A stretch of 64,000 bases of DNA from an uncultured Muribaculum sp. GTDB lineage: Bacteria > Bacteroidota > Bacteroidia > Bacteroidales > Muribaculaceae. Made by a program: the position numbers and the translations under genes. The stretch's first letter is position 1, and each line of letters begins with the position of its first letter. Below, in pieces: positions 27,501 to 34,962 of the stretch. The notes below the pieces were generated by a model that was given only the letters and a program-made list of their open reading frames with translations, was not told the DNA's origin and made no database searches. The stretch covers positions 69,953-133,952 of the forward strand of contig CAJUTE010000003.1 of assembly GCA_910589555.1 (NCBI GenBank). Reading direction: 5' to 3'.

Positions 27501-28079
27501 GTTTACTCTAACACCGGCGGTCAGGCTTCTAAGGCTACTCCTATCGGCGCTATCGCTAAGTTCGCAGCTTCAGGTAAGCGTGTTCGCAAGAAAGACCTCG
27601 GTCTTATCGCTACTACCTACGGTTATGTATACGTAGCTCAAATCGCTATGGGCGCTGACCAGGCTCAGACTCTCAAGGCTATCCGCGAAGCAGAAGCATA
27701 CGACGGACCTTCTTTGATCATCGCTTACGCTCCTTGTATCAACCACGGTATCAAAGCCGGTATGGGCAAGGCTCAGCAGGAAGAAGCCAATGCAGTAGCT
27801 TGCGGTTACTGGCACTTGTGGCGTTACAACCCCGCTGCTGAAATGGAAGGAAAGAATCCGTTCACTCTCGACAGCAAGGCTCCTAACTGGGATGCATTCG
27901 AAGACTTCCTTAAGGGTGAAGTTCGTTACGCTTCAGTTATGAAGCAGTATCCTGCTGAAGCAGCTGAACTGTTTGCTGCAGCTAAGGCTAACGCACAGTG
28001 GCGCTACAACAACTACCGTCGTCTTGCACAACAGCAATGGGGTGTAGATCCGGAAGTTGAGACTATCGAAAATAAGTAA
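24507..28079 (+). CDS. nifJ: Pyruvate:ferredoxin (flavodoxin) oxidoreductase, single-chain
   Basis: Oxidatively decarboxylates pyruvate to acetyl-CoA and CO2, passing electrons to ferredoxin or flavodoxin; the central anaerobic pyruvate enzyme. The 1190-aa protein has all domains in order: pyrimidine-binding domain (YPITPSSTMAEYVDEW near 31), transketolase C-like region, gamma domain, a two-cluster ferredoxin domain (CIQCNKCAYVCPHA and CLGCGNCVDVCPG, about 690-760), and the ThDP domain with CSGCGETPY near 818 and GGDGASYDIGFGGLDH near 970. Codon choice is strongly biased to favoured codons, as expected for a very abundant protein. Flavodoxin at 54.2 kb is a plausible acceptor. Confidence 0.98.
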   Translation: MSKEKKFLTCDGNQAAAHVSYMFSEVAAIYPITPSSTMAEYVDEWAAAGRKNIFGETVLVQEMQSEAGAAGAVHGSLQAGALTSTYTASQGLLLMIPNMYKIAGELLPCVFHVSARTLASHALSIFGDHQDVMSVRQTGFAMLAEGSVQEVMDLAGVAHLATIKSRVPFVNFFDGFRTSHEIQKIEMLENEDLAPLLDREALADFRNRALSPSNPVARGMAENPDVFFQHREACNKFYDAVPEIVEDYMNKISEITGRKYGLFNYYGAPDAERVIIAMGSVTQAAQEAIDYLVEKGEKVGLVSVHLYRPFSAKHFLAAVPKTAKRIAVLDRTKEPGAKGEPLYLDVVDCYYGDANAPEIVGGRYGLASKDTTPAQIISVYENLALPQPKNNFTLGIVDDVTFQSLPMKEEIALGDKSTYEAKFFGLGADGTVGANKNSVKIIGDNTNKYCQAYFSYDSKKSGGFTCSHLRFGDAPIRSTYLVTTPNFVACHVQAYLHMYDVTRGLRDNGTFLLNTIWEGEELAKNLPNKVKRYFAEHNINVYYINATKIAQEIGLGNRTNTILQSAFFRITEVIPVDLAIEQMKKFIVKSYGKKGQDVVDKNYAAVDRGGEYKVLAVDPAWANLADDAVAPNNDPEFINKIVRPINAQDGDLLPVSAFVGDEDGTWMQGTAKYEKRGVAAFVPEWKLENCIQCNKCAYVCPHAAIRPFVLTPDEMAKAPFGENGTIPAIGKTFTDMRFIQAVDVLDCLGCGNCVDVCPGKKGEKALVMKPLESQLDVQKDWDYCVADVKSKASLVDTKANVKNSQFATPLFEFSGACSGCGETPYVKLITQLFGDREIVANATGCSSIYSGSVPSTPYTKDENGNGPAWANSLFEDFCEFGLGMTLADEKLRARLDGEVRGLLECPKCSDEIKALATRWLDEKDNADSSREIANKLVPLMEACGCDACKRVLELKHYLVKRSQWIIGGDGASYDIGFGGLDHAIASGKNINILVLDTEVYSNTGGQASKATPIGAIAKFAASGKRVRKKDLGLIATTYGYVYVAQIAMGADQAQTLKAIREAEAYDGPSLIIAYAPCINHGIKAGMGKAQQEEANAVACGYWHLWRYNPAAEMEGKNPFTLDSKAPNWDAFEDFLKGEVRYASVMKQYPAEAAELFAAAKANAQWRYNNYRRLAQQQWGVDPEVETIENK

Positions 28080-28096
28080 TAAGCTTATATAGAATT

Positions 28097-28135
28097 AAGA
28101 GCCGCAGTTTATCATGACTGCGGCTCTTTTTTTAT
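28097..28135 (+). terminator. Terminator of nifJ
   Basis: Twelve-bp perfect stem (AAGAGCCGCAGT and complement), 8-base loop, then eight T. Confidence 0.9.
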
Positions 28136-28176
28136 GCTTTAACCGATTTTGTTTAGCATTTTCAGAATAAACCGGT

Positions 28177-28833
28177 TTATGACTCGTAGATTGTGGGATC
28201 GGCGATACCGGCATCGTGCATCGCTTCTTTGCGTTCGATGCAGGTGCCACATTTTCCGCAATGCTTCTCTCCTCCCTTGTAGCACGAGTAGGTCAACGAA
28301 TAGTCCACACCTATCTTTTTGCCGATACAGGCGATGTCGCTTTTGGTGATTTCGGTATATGGGGCGATAAGCTCAACTTTATGTCCGGAGCCCTCCTTTA
28401 CAGCTGCGTTCATGGAATCGATAAATTCTTTGCGGCAATCGGGATATATTGCATGGTCTCCCCCATGATTGGCGATCATTATGCGTGACAATCCTCTCGA
28501 CTCGGCAAGTCCGGCTGCGATGGCAAGCATGATTCCGTTTCGAAACGGAACGACAGTGGAGCTCATATTTTCTGAATTATAATGACCTTCAGGAATTGAG
28601 TCGGCGCCATCAAGCAATGACGATTTAAAATAATCGCTCATGAATTTAAGAGGTATCACCAGATGCTCGATGCCAAGCATCTTACAATTCCTGCGTGCCA
28701 TCTCAATTTCTCGTGCTGCATGATTGCTTCCGTAGTCGAAAGTCACAGCAAGGGCTATCTCTTCTTTTTTATCGTGGAGAAGAGTCACGGAATCCATTCC
28801 ACCCGATAAAATTATCAATGATGTAGTGTTCAT
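28177..28833 (-). CDS. queC: 7-cyano-7-deazaguanine synthase QueC
   Basis: ATP-dependent enzyme converting 7-carboxy-7-deazaguanine to preQ0 in queuosine synthesis. Protein of 218 aa: PP-loop LSGGMDSVTLL (about 9-19), GGDHAIYPDCR near 124 and the C-terminal zinc site CYKGGEKHCGKCGTC. queD, queE and queF are not adjacent. It has its own promoter and is not in an operon here. Confidence 0.95.
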   Translation of the reverse strand: MNTTSLIILSGGMDSVTLLHDKKEEIALAVTFDYGSNHAAREIEMARRNCKMLGIEHLVIPLKFMSDYFKSSLLDGADSIPEGHYNSENMSSTVVPFRNGIMLAIAAGLAESRGLSRIMIANHGGDHAIYPDCRKEFIDSMNAAVKEGSGHKVELIAPYTEITKSDIACIGKKIGVDYSLTYSCYKGGEKHCGKCGTCIERKEAMHDAGIADPTIYES

Positions 28834-28856
28834 TATGCTTTAATTTAAAATCTCAG

Positions 28857-28864
28857 CAAAGTTA
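28857..28864 (-). promoter_or_regulatory. Promoter -7 box of queC (TAACTTTG on minus strand)
   Basis: Exact TAnnTTTG match; predicted leader about 20 bases. That is too short to hold an upstream preQ1 riboswitch. Confidence 0.65.
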
Positions 28865-28936
28865 CATTTTTACCGTCATACTCTTGCCGGAATTTCAATA
28901 AATAAGCACATATATCACACCATAAACGAGAACAAC

Positions 28937-29617
28937 TTATTTCGATCCCACATTTAATATATAGCCTTTCTTCTTTATTGAGGTGATTACAATTGATGGA
29001 TCGACAAGCAACTTGCGGATATAGGTGATCTGCACGTTAAGTGCCATGGAGTTGGAATAGCTCGCATCACCCCACACGGAACCCAATATCGTGTCACGCT
29101 CCACCATCTTACCCACATTCTGAGCAAGAATTGATAATATCTCAGATTGTCGAACGGATAATGAATGAGTTTCGCCATTATAGCTCAATGATGATAGATT
29201 AGGGCGGAATATGGTTTGCCCCAACTTATATTCTATTTCCTGACTTATTATGTCGCTCTCAAATCGTTCATTAATTTTAGCGATCAGCTCTTCAGGATAG
29301 AATGGCTTGGGAATGTAATCATTCCCTTTCAGCGAGAATCCATATAGGCGATCGACCTTTTCTGTGCGGTCAGTCAGAAAGAAAATTATCACTCTTTTGT
29401 CGGCTTGTCTGATAGTTCTGGCAATCTCAAAACCATTCATCTCAGGCATATTTATATCCAGAAGTATCAGATCAGGGTGCCAAGTTCGGTAGAGATCAAG
29501 TCCTTTTTTGCCGTTTGCGGCATACTCGACATCATATCCCTCTACCTCAATGAACCGCTTAAGCATAATTGAGTTTTTCATGTCATCGTCGACGAGCAAT
29601 ATTCTTTTTCTGTTCAT
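28937..29617 (-). CDS. OmpR-family response regulator
   Basis: Protein of 226 aa. Receiver domain 1-120 with acidic pair VDDD near 9-12, phospho-acceptor Asp in LILLDINMPEMNGF near 55, Thr in FFLTDRTEK and Lys in IPKPFYPEE; winged-helix domain about 130-224. Its start overlaps the kinase stop by four bases (ATGA), so the pair is translationally coupled. It diverges from the GLPGLI and barrel genes, its most likely targets. Confidence 0.9.
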   Translation of the reverse strand: MNRKRILLVDDDMKNSIMLKRFIEVEGYDVEYAANGKKGLDLYRTWHPDLILLDINMPEMNGFEIARTIRQADKRVIIFFLTDRTEKVDRLYGFSLKGNDYIPKPFYPEELIAKINERFESDIISQEIEYKLGQTIFRPNLSSLSYNGETHSLSVRQSEILSILAQNVGKMVERDTILGSVWGDASYSNSMALNVQITYIRKLLVDPSIVITSIKKKGYILNVGSK

Positions 29618-31071
29618 TGCGGCATATTTATTATAAATGACGAACCTTCGTTTTTCCGGCTCATGACGGTTACGGTTCCTCCATGCGCCTCTGTCAGCAG
29701 TTTGACGTATGCGAGTCCAAGCCCCATTCCGGGAATATCAGTAGTCGACGCTCCTCCACGATAAAAACGCTCGAATATTTTCTTTAAGTCTGAATCAGAA
29801 ATGCCGTTGCCGGTATCGGAAACCGTGAAAGTGATTCCATTTTCAACTGAATGTGCATCAACTCTTATCTCAACATCATCACCCGAATATTTTATCGAAT
29901 TTTCGATAAGATTATTTATGATATTGAATAAATGCGACCGGTCGGCTGAAACCTCAAATTCGCTGTCGACATTGTTTTCAAATTTCACAATCTTACCACC
30001 GGGAACCGCAACCGATGAAATTACATCATCGACCAATCCACACAGCTTGAATTTTGTGATATTCAATGGAATTTGCTCAACATTGTTAAATGTTATGTCG
30101 CGCAATTTTGAAAAATAAGCCGACAGATTATCGAGTGCAGTGCGTGTGCTTGACATCAATTCCCCTTTCATCTCTTCATCAGCAAGCATCTTCTCATTTT
30201 CAATGCCTGACACACACATCTTCAATGTGGAAATCGGGCGTTTCAGCTCATGTATCATTGTCATGATAAATGAATTTCTCATCTTGTCAAGCCGTGTAAG
30301 CTTAACGATGGTCTTTATCTGCCACACAAGACAAAGGACAAGAAGCATGGAAAGGATAAACGCCATGACCAATGTCCACCCCATCTCCTTAATGATTGAA
30401 GCGGTGGGTATCTCGCAATCAATCAATACTGCCTTGCGCTCAAGTTCGGAATATGGGCTGATAAAACTGAATCGTGGATGCAGAATCGAGCTATGGTAAG
30501 TCAATATCGGGCTCCATATCAAGCTATCGGTTTGGATCAAGGAAACGTCCGCATGGATTCTCTCTTTTGTCAGCAAAGAATCGATCCCCTCAATAGTGAA
30601 TGGCGTTTGAAACTCAAGTTCAAAATTTTTCATAGCACTCCATGCGGCTCCGTCGGAAGGAGCATTTGTCACATCTAAGGTGGCTCTTTTATTTTCAACT
30701 GCCTCCAGGCTATCTGAGACAATTTTTGCAAGCCGCATCATCTCTTCCTGCGTCAGTTTTCTATCCTCTTTAATTCCCAACAGATCACGCCCCTGAATGG
30801 TGGTGGATGCAACAGTGACTTTCCGCTGCTGCCTGCCCATTGAATCCACAGTGTGGCTAAGATTATAAGAGGTCTGAATTTGAGACACGGAATTACCCAC
30901 CCTCTCTTTATTGTATTCTACCAGAGCATCAGCAATGATACTCTCTGCATTATATTCATACTCTTTAAGCGAAAACTCGTAACGCAAGTAAAGCCAATAT
31001 CCCTGCATCCCAAGAAATGCGAAGATGGCAATAATTGAAAGTATATAGAGTGTTTTGATTTTCTTTTCCAT
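29614..31071 (-). CDS. Sensor histidine kinase
   Basis: Inner-membrane kinase of 485 aa: helix about 7-29, periplasmic sensor region of about 200 aa, helix about 233-256, HisKA with MIHELKRPISTLKM near 275, then NNLIENSIKYS, VSDTGNGIS and GMGLGLAYV. The kinase core resembles RprX but the sensor domain does not. The start codon at 31071 directly follows a -7 box, which predicts a leaderless mRNA. Confidence 0.9.
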   Translation of the reverse strand: MEKKIKTLYILSIIAIFAFLGMQGYWLYLRYEFSLKEYEYNAESIIADALVEYNKERVGNSVSQIQTSYNLSHTVDSMGRQQRKVTVASTTIQGRDLLGIKEDRKLTQEEMMRLAKIVSDSLEAVENKRATLDVTNAPSDGAAWSAMKNFELEFQTPFTIEGIDSLLTKERIHADVSLIQTDSLIWSPILTYHSSILHPRFSFISPYSELERKAVLIDCEIPTASIIKEMGWTLVMAFILSMLLVLCLVWQIKTIVKLTRLDKMRNSFIMTMIHELKRPISTLKMCVSGIENEKMLADEEMKGELMSSTRTALDNLSAYFSKLRDITFNNVEQIPLNITKFKLCGLVDDVISSVAVPGGKIVKFENNVDSEFEVSADRSHLFNIINNLIENSIKYSGDDVEIRVDAHSVENGITFTVSDTGNGISDSDLKKIFERFYRGGASTTDIPGMGLGLAYVKLLTEAHGGTVTVMSRKNEGSSFIINMPQ

Positions 31072-31075
31072 GTGG

Positions 31076-31083
31076 CAAAGTTA
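31076..31083 (-). promoter_or_regulatory. Promoter -7 box of the kinase/regulator operon, four bases before the ATG
   Basis: On the minus strand TAACTTTG is followed by CCAC and the ATG. With the box at -11 to -4 the start site falls about one base before the ATG. A TTGC lies 20 bases upstream of the box. Confidence 0.65.
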
Positions 31084-31203
31084 ACTATAATCGCGATTGT
31101 CAAGCAACTGACCCACCGACAAATTTTCCAAGAGTAATAATTTAGTAATAATTCCATAATGTTTGAGTAAGGATTATTTTCGTCAACAGGCAGTCGCTAC
31201 CGG

Positions 31204-31211
31204 TAACTTTG
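31204..31211 (+). promoter_or_regulatory. Promoter -7 box of the GLPGLI/barrel operon (TAACTTTG)
   Basis: Exact TAnnTTTG match, 26 bases before the ATG at 31238. It rules out the upstream in-frame TTG at 31163 as the start. The divergent kinase promoter lies 120 bases away. Confidence 0.65.
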
Positions 31212-31237
31212 TACCATCAACGCAAAACATAACAAAA

Positions 31238-32119
31238 ATGGGAAAAACAGTATTTCTTACGTTAGTCATCGCTATGTTATCGATGCCGGCATCGGGCAAA
31301 GTGCTCCGCCGCACAATGAGCATTTTTCAGAGCAACGTGCCTGAAACCGCAACTCTCGCTCCTGAAACTATGGAATTCGTCTATGACTATTCATGGTGCA
31401 ACGACACCACAGGGAGCCTGAAGGAGAATTTCACTTCCGACAAAATGCTGCTCCAAATCTCAGCCGACGGTCTGTCGAAATTCTCCAGCTTCAAAAATCT
31501 AACCGTCGACTCACTGCTGATGAAAAGCACTCAAGAGCAAGTTGCCGATCTTGCCATAGAAGGCAAGCTGTCAAACGGAGAGTTCATGATCATCTACAAG
31601 AATTATCCTGATGGGAAACTTACACATACAGAGAAAATATGCACCGACTGGCTTCGTTACGAAGAGGATATGCCCCAGCTAAACTGGATGCTTACCGATA
31701 GCGTGACCAATATTCTTGGCTACGAGTGTCGCGGAGCCGTTTGCCATTTTCGAGGACGGGAATGGACTGTATTCTACTGCGAAGAGATCCCCTTGATGGA
31801 TGGTCCATGGAAACTATGCGGGCTTCCGGGACTGATAATGAAAGCTTCCGATGAGAACAATCACTATACATTTGAGTGCATCGGAATAAAGTCAAAAGCC
31901 GATCGTCCGATCACCATATACAAAGTTCCGTTCAACATCACCACACGTGCTAAATATTATGACACAAAGCATAGGTGGGATGTGAATCCGTATGCCTACT
32001 ATGAGGCTTCAGGGCAAGGTCATATTGATGTCACCGATGAGTCGGGCAACCCCGTGATGGATGCCTACGACCCCATTGATCTCCCTTTTGAATATCTTGA
32101 ACGCGATTGGAAGAAATGA
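31238..32119 (+). CDS. GLPGLI family exported protein
   Basis: Protein of 293 aa from the ATG at 31238, which starts a clear signal peptide (MGKTVFLTLVIAMLSMPASG). It holds the family hallmark GLPGLIMKASD near 193 and, before it, the usual central region of the family. GLPGLI proteins are confined to Bacteroidetes and have no known biochemical activity; they commonly sit beside an outer-membrane barrel gene with a carboxypeptidase-regulatory domain, as here. Its stop overlaps the next start by four bases (ATGA). Confidence 0.88.
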   Translation: MGKTVFLTLVIAMLSMPASGKVLRRTMSIFQSNVPETATLAPETMEFVYDYSWCNDTTGSLKENFTSDKMLLQISADGLSKFSSFKNLTVDSLLMKSTQEQVADLAIEGKLSNGEFMIIYKNYPDGKLTHTEKICTDWLRYEEDMPQLNWMLTDSVTNILGYECRGAVCHFRGREWTVFYCEEIPLMDGPWKLCGLPGLIMKASDENNHYTFECIGIKSKADRPITIYKVPFNITTRAKYYDTKHRWDVNPYAYYEASGQGHIDVTDESGNPVMDAYDPIDLPFEYLERDWKK

Positions 32120-34674
32120 GTGGACGCATATTTTTCATGATTGCCTTCATCCTCGGGATGATGTCGACCTCGGCGGCATCACTCCCCGAGGAATTAAGCG
32201 GCAACATTTCCGATGCAGAAACCGGTGAGCCGATTTCAGGTGTAATAGTGCAAGCTTCAAATTCAGCAGGAAAAGCAATCGCATTCGCATCATCAAATGC
32301 AACAGGATTTTTCTCAATTAAAGTAAATCCTGAGATTGATTCAATATCATTCCGACGCATTGGATATGAAGCTATAAAGCTGCCGGTATCATACGGATTC
32401 AACAACGGCGTGAGAATGGCAACAAAAGCCACGCAGCTAAACGATGTCATAGTCCAAGCTCCCGACATATATGCCAAAGGGGATACTCTCGTTTTTAATG
32501 TTGCAAGATATGCCAATGCTAAGGACAACGCAATCATTGACGTGATCAAGCGTCTGCCCGGAATTAAAGTCGAGGACGACGGGACAATCAAATACCAGGG
32601 CAAGCCTATAAATAAATTCTATATCGATGGCAATGACTTCATAGGCGGTCAATATGGTCTTGCTACTGAAAACATATCGCATGAGGATGTGAAGTCGGTG
32701 GAAGTGATGGAGAACCACCAGCCTGTGAAAGCTCTCGAAGGGATCGAGTTTCCCGAAGAGGCGGGCATCAATCTAAAGCTGAAAGATGATGCAAGGAGCC
32801 GTTGGGTGGGTGTCACAAATACAGCGGCAGGCACTGAACCATTTCTATATGATGCGTCATTATACGCCATGCGTATCGCATCTAAAGTTCAGAATATTGT
32901 CACACTCCGTGGAGGCAACACAGGTTGGAATCCGGCATCGCAGATAACCGAGCATGACTTCAATGATATGTTTTCGGCTGATTATGAGGAAAATCTTTTT
33001 CCAGAATATATTTCTGCCGATATAATCGCATCACCATTGACGGAGAAACGAACACGTGACAATCGTTCATGGATAGGCAACACAATCTCGGCATGGAAAC
33101 GTGGCGACAATTCCATGCGTTTTAAACTTAATTATTCAGGAGATCGACTTGACTACAAATCAAGCTTGATGACCGGCTATTTCAGTCCTGAAATCCCCGA
33201 TTTTATCCAGCAAAACAGCTTGCGAACTCAGAGACATGACCTGTCTGCTCAATTCAATTCTGAAATCAACAGACACGGATATTTCCTGAAGGACAAGTTT
33301 ACGGCAAATGCAGGCTGGAATAATTCCAACTCGGTCATCTCCGGAAGCATGGATCTTGACCAAAATGTGAAACGCCATAGGATTTCCTTAACAAATGACT
33401 TGAAACTTGTGAAACGCAACGATAAAAAACTCTTTGAGCTTGTATCCAGAAATTCATTTGTCCATTCTCCCAACAGGCTCTCAATATCGGGAAAAGATGA
33501 CGTAATACAGAATCTCGGCACAACTGATTTCAGAAGCACTACCGAGAGCCAATATGGCAAACTCACACGATTCTGGAAATTCTATCTTAACGGAGGCATC
33601 GATTTAAATTATCACAGAATGCACACAAAACTTTCAGGAATGGGAAATTATGACAATCATGGCACTGATAATGCTTTCCTTGCGAATATATACGCAGCAC
33701 CTCAGATAGACTACCACCGCAATAACTGGCACGCATCAATAAAATCTGCGTTAAGATGGATTCATCAGACTATTGGGAGCAGTCGTGATTATCTGAATAT
33801 CATGCCTCGATTATCGGTCAGAAAGAAAACGTCGGCAAAATCAGAATTTTCAAGCACGCTTGCCTACAGCCTTAATCCACCGCAAGCCTATCTTAGTGTA
33901 TCGACCCCTGTTCTTGCCGATTACCGCAATCTGTTTATAGGAAAAAGCAATAGCAAATATTCTCATGATTTTTCAATCGGTTTCTCCTACAACTATCGCA
34001 ATCCATTGACTGCCGTCTTCCTCAACGCGTCAGCTGCATATAATTTCCGCCATTCATCATTAATGTCAAATCAACTTTTTATAGATGACATTATAATCTC
34101 CACATTTGCCGACCGGATTTCCGATAACGACACATGGCATTTCCATGGAGGGGTGAGCAAGGGGTTGGCACATAGCAAGATGGTAGTGGGGTGTGATTTT
34201 AATGCCTCTATTTCCTCGGCGGCATCAATGCGTGACAGCGTGCTCAATAGATATGAGCAATTCATAGCTGATTTCAAGCCGTATTTCCGAGGTAGTATTC
34301 TACGATGGTTATCCTTGAATTATGAAGCAAGCTATCGGCTATCGGAACTGAAAATCGCCGGGATATGCAATGTTCATCATTCTTTTAATCAGAATCTCCA
34401 TGTCACTGTCATACCGGATGACAACCTTCAATTCACAGTTGGAGCCGAGCATCTACTGACACGTTTTCCTGAAGGCAATACCGATAATATTATTTTGGTT
34501 GACGCATCGGCTGTCTGGAAGTTTAATGGCAAAATGCGATTGTCGCTATCAGCTCAAAATCTGCTCGACAAACGGCGTTATGAGTATATGACCTACGGAA
34601 CGCTCTCCTACTCGGAACATAAGTTTCGTCTGCGTCCACGCAACATCCTTCTGTCATTGCAAATCAGGTTCTGA
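32116..34674 (+). CDS. Outer-membrane beta-barrel protein with N-terminal carboxypeptidase-regulatory-like domain (TonB-receptor-like)
   Basis: Protein of 852 aa from the ATG at 32116, which overlaps the previous stop; the frame extends to a TTG at 32107. Signal peptide about 1-24, CarboxypepD_reg-like domain about 26-105 (SGNISDAETGEPISGVIVQAS), plug-like region about 110-240 (LPGIKVEDDGTIKYQGKPIN, FYIDGNDFIGGQYG), then a long beta-barrel ending in Phe (LSLQIRF). No clear TonB box is visible. Such proteins may take up a ligand or act with the GLPGLI partner in envelope maintenance; which one is unknown. The divergent two-component system probably controls the pair. Confidence 0.85.
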   Translation: MSGRIFFMIAFILGMMSTSAASLPEELSGNISDAETGEPISGVIVQASNSAGKAIAFASSNATGFFSIKVNPEIDSISFRRIGYEAIKLPVSYGFNNGVRMATKATQLNDVIVQAPDIYAKGDTLVFNVARYANAKDNAIIDVIKRLPGIKVEDDGTIKYQGKPINKFYIDGNDFIGGQYGLATENISHEDVKSVEVMENHQPVKALEGIEFPEEAGINLKLKDDARSRWVGVTNTAAGTEPFLYDASLYAMRIASKVQNIVTLRGGNTGWNPASQITEHDFNDMFSADYEENLFPEYISADIIASPLTEKRTRDNRSWIGNTISAWKRGDNSMRFKLNYSGDRLDYKSSLMTGYFSPEIPDFIQQNSLRTQRHDLSAQFNSEINRHGYFLKDKFTANAGWNNSNSVISGSMDLDQNVKRHRISLTNDLKLVKRNDKKLFELVSRNSFVHSPNRLSISGKDDVIQNLGTTDFRSTTESQYGKLTRFWKFYLNGGIDLNYHRMHTKLSGMGNYDNHGTDNAFLANIYAAPQIDYHRNNWHASIKSALRWIHQTIGSSRDYLNIMPRLSVRKKTSAKSEFSSTLAYSLNPPQAYLSVSTPVLADYRNLFIGKSNSKYSHDFSIGFSYNYRNPLTAVFLNASAAYNFRHSSLMSNQLFIDDIIISTFADRISDNDTWHFHGGVSKGLAHSKMVVGCDFNASISSAASMRDSVLNRYEQFIADFKPYFRGSILRWLSLNYEASYRLSELKIAGICNVHHSFNQNLHVTVIPDDNLQFTVGAEHLLTRFPEGNTDNIILVDASAVWKFNGKMRLSLSAQNLLDKRRYEYMTYGTLSYSEHKFRLRPRNILLSLQIRF

Positions 34675-34693
34675 TTCTCCCAGACCATAAAAC

Positions 34694-34725
34694 AAATAGA
34701 GCAGCGATAATCGCTGCTCTATTTT
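34694..34725. terminator. Bidirectional terminator between the barrel gene and tRNA-Met
   Basis: A 14-bp perfect stem (AAATAGAGCAGCGA with complement) and a three-base loop, with T-rich ends on both strands. It serves the plus-strand barrel gene and the minus-strand tRNA. Confidence 0.8.
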
Positions 34726-34801
34726 GGTAGCGGGATCGAGAATTGAACTCGAGACCTCCGGGTTATGAATCCGACGCTCTAACCAACTGAGCTATCCCGC
34801 C
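34725..34801 (-). tRNA. tRNA-Met (anticodon CAT), CCA encoded
   Basis: Minus-strand cloverleaf: acceptor GGCGGGA with TCCCGCT, D stem GCTC/GAGC, anticodon stem TCGGA/CCCGG (inner A-C mismatch) with loop TTCATAA, T stem TCGAG/CTCGA, discriminator A and an encoded CCA. It lacks the three G-C pairs and the 1:72 mismatch of the initiator, so it is the elongator or, less likely, the lysidine-modified tRNA-Ile2. Confidence 0.92.
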
Positions 34802-34819
34802 ATTTCCGTTTTGCGAGTG

Positions 34820-34827
34820 CAAAGTTA
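34820..34827 (-). promoter_or_regulatory. Promoter -7 box of tRNA-Met (TAACTTTG on minus strand)
   Basis: Same box and nearly the same distance to the mature 5' end (about 15 bases) as at tRNA-Pro. Confidence 0.7.
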
Positions 34828-34923
34828 GGACATTATTTTTAATTTTGCAACACTTGGCGAAAAAAATTATCATTTTTATTTGAAAAAAATCTCCAACACA
34901 TGGTTGCTCTCAATGAATTTTGC

Positions 34924-34931
34924 TAATTTTG
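34924..34931 (+). promoter_or_regulatory. Promoter -7 box of valS (TAATTTTG)
   Basis: Exact match followed by GCA, 31 bases before the valS ATG. A TTG lies 17 bases upstream, slightly short of the usual spacing. There is no room for a T-box leader. Confidence 0.65.
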
Positions 34932-34962
34932 CATTCACAAAATTGTTATCACACTACAAGAT

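Noticed and set aside
28834..28936. preQ1 riboswitch before queC
   Set aside because: The predicted leader is only about 20 bases and no preQ1 pseudoknot sequence is seen.
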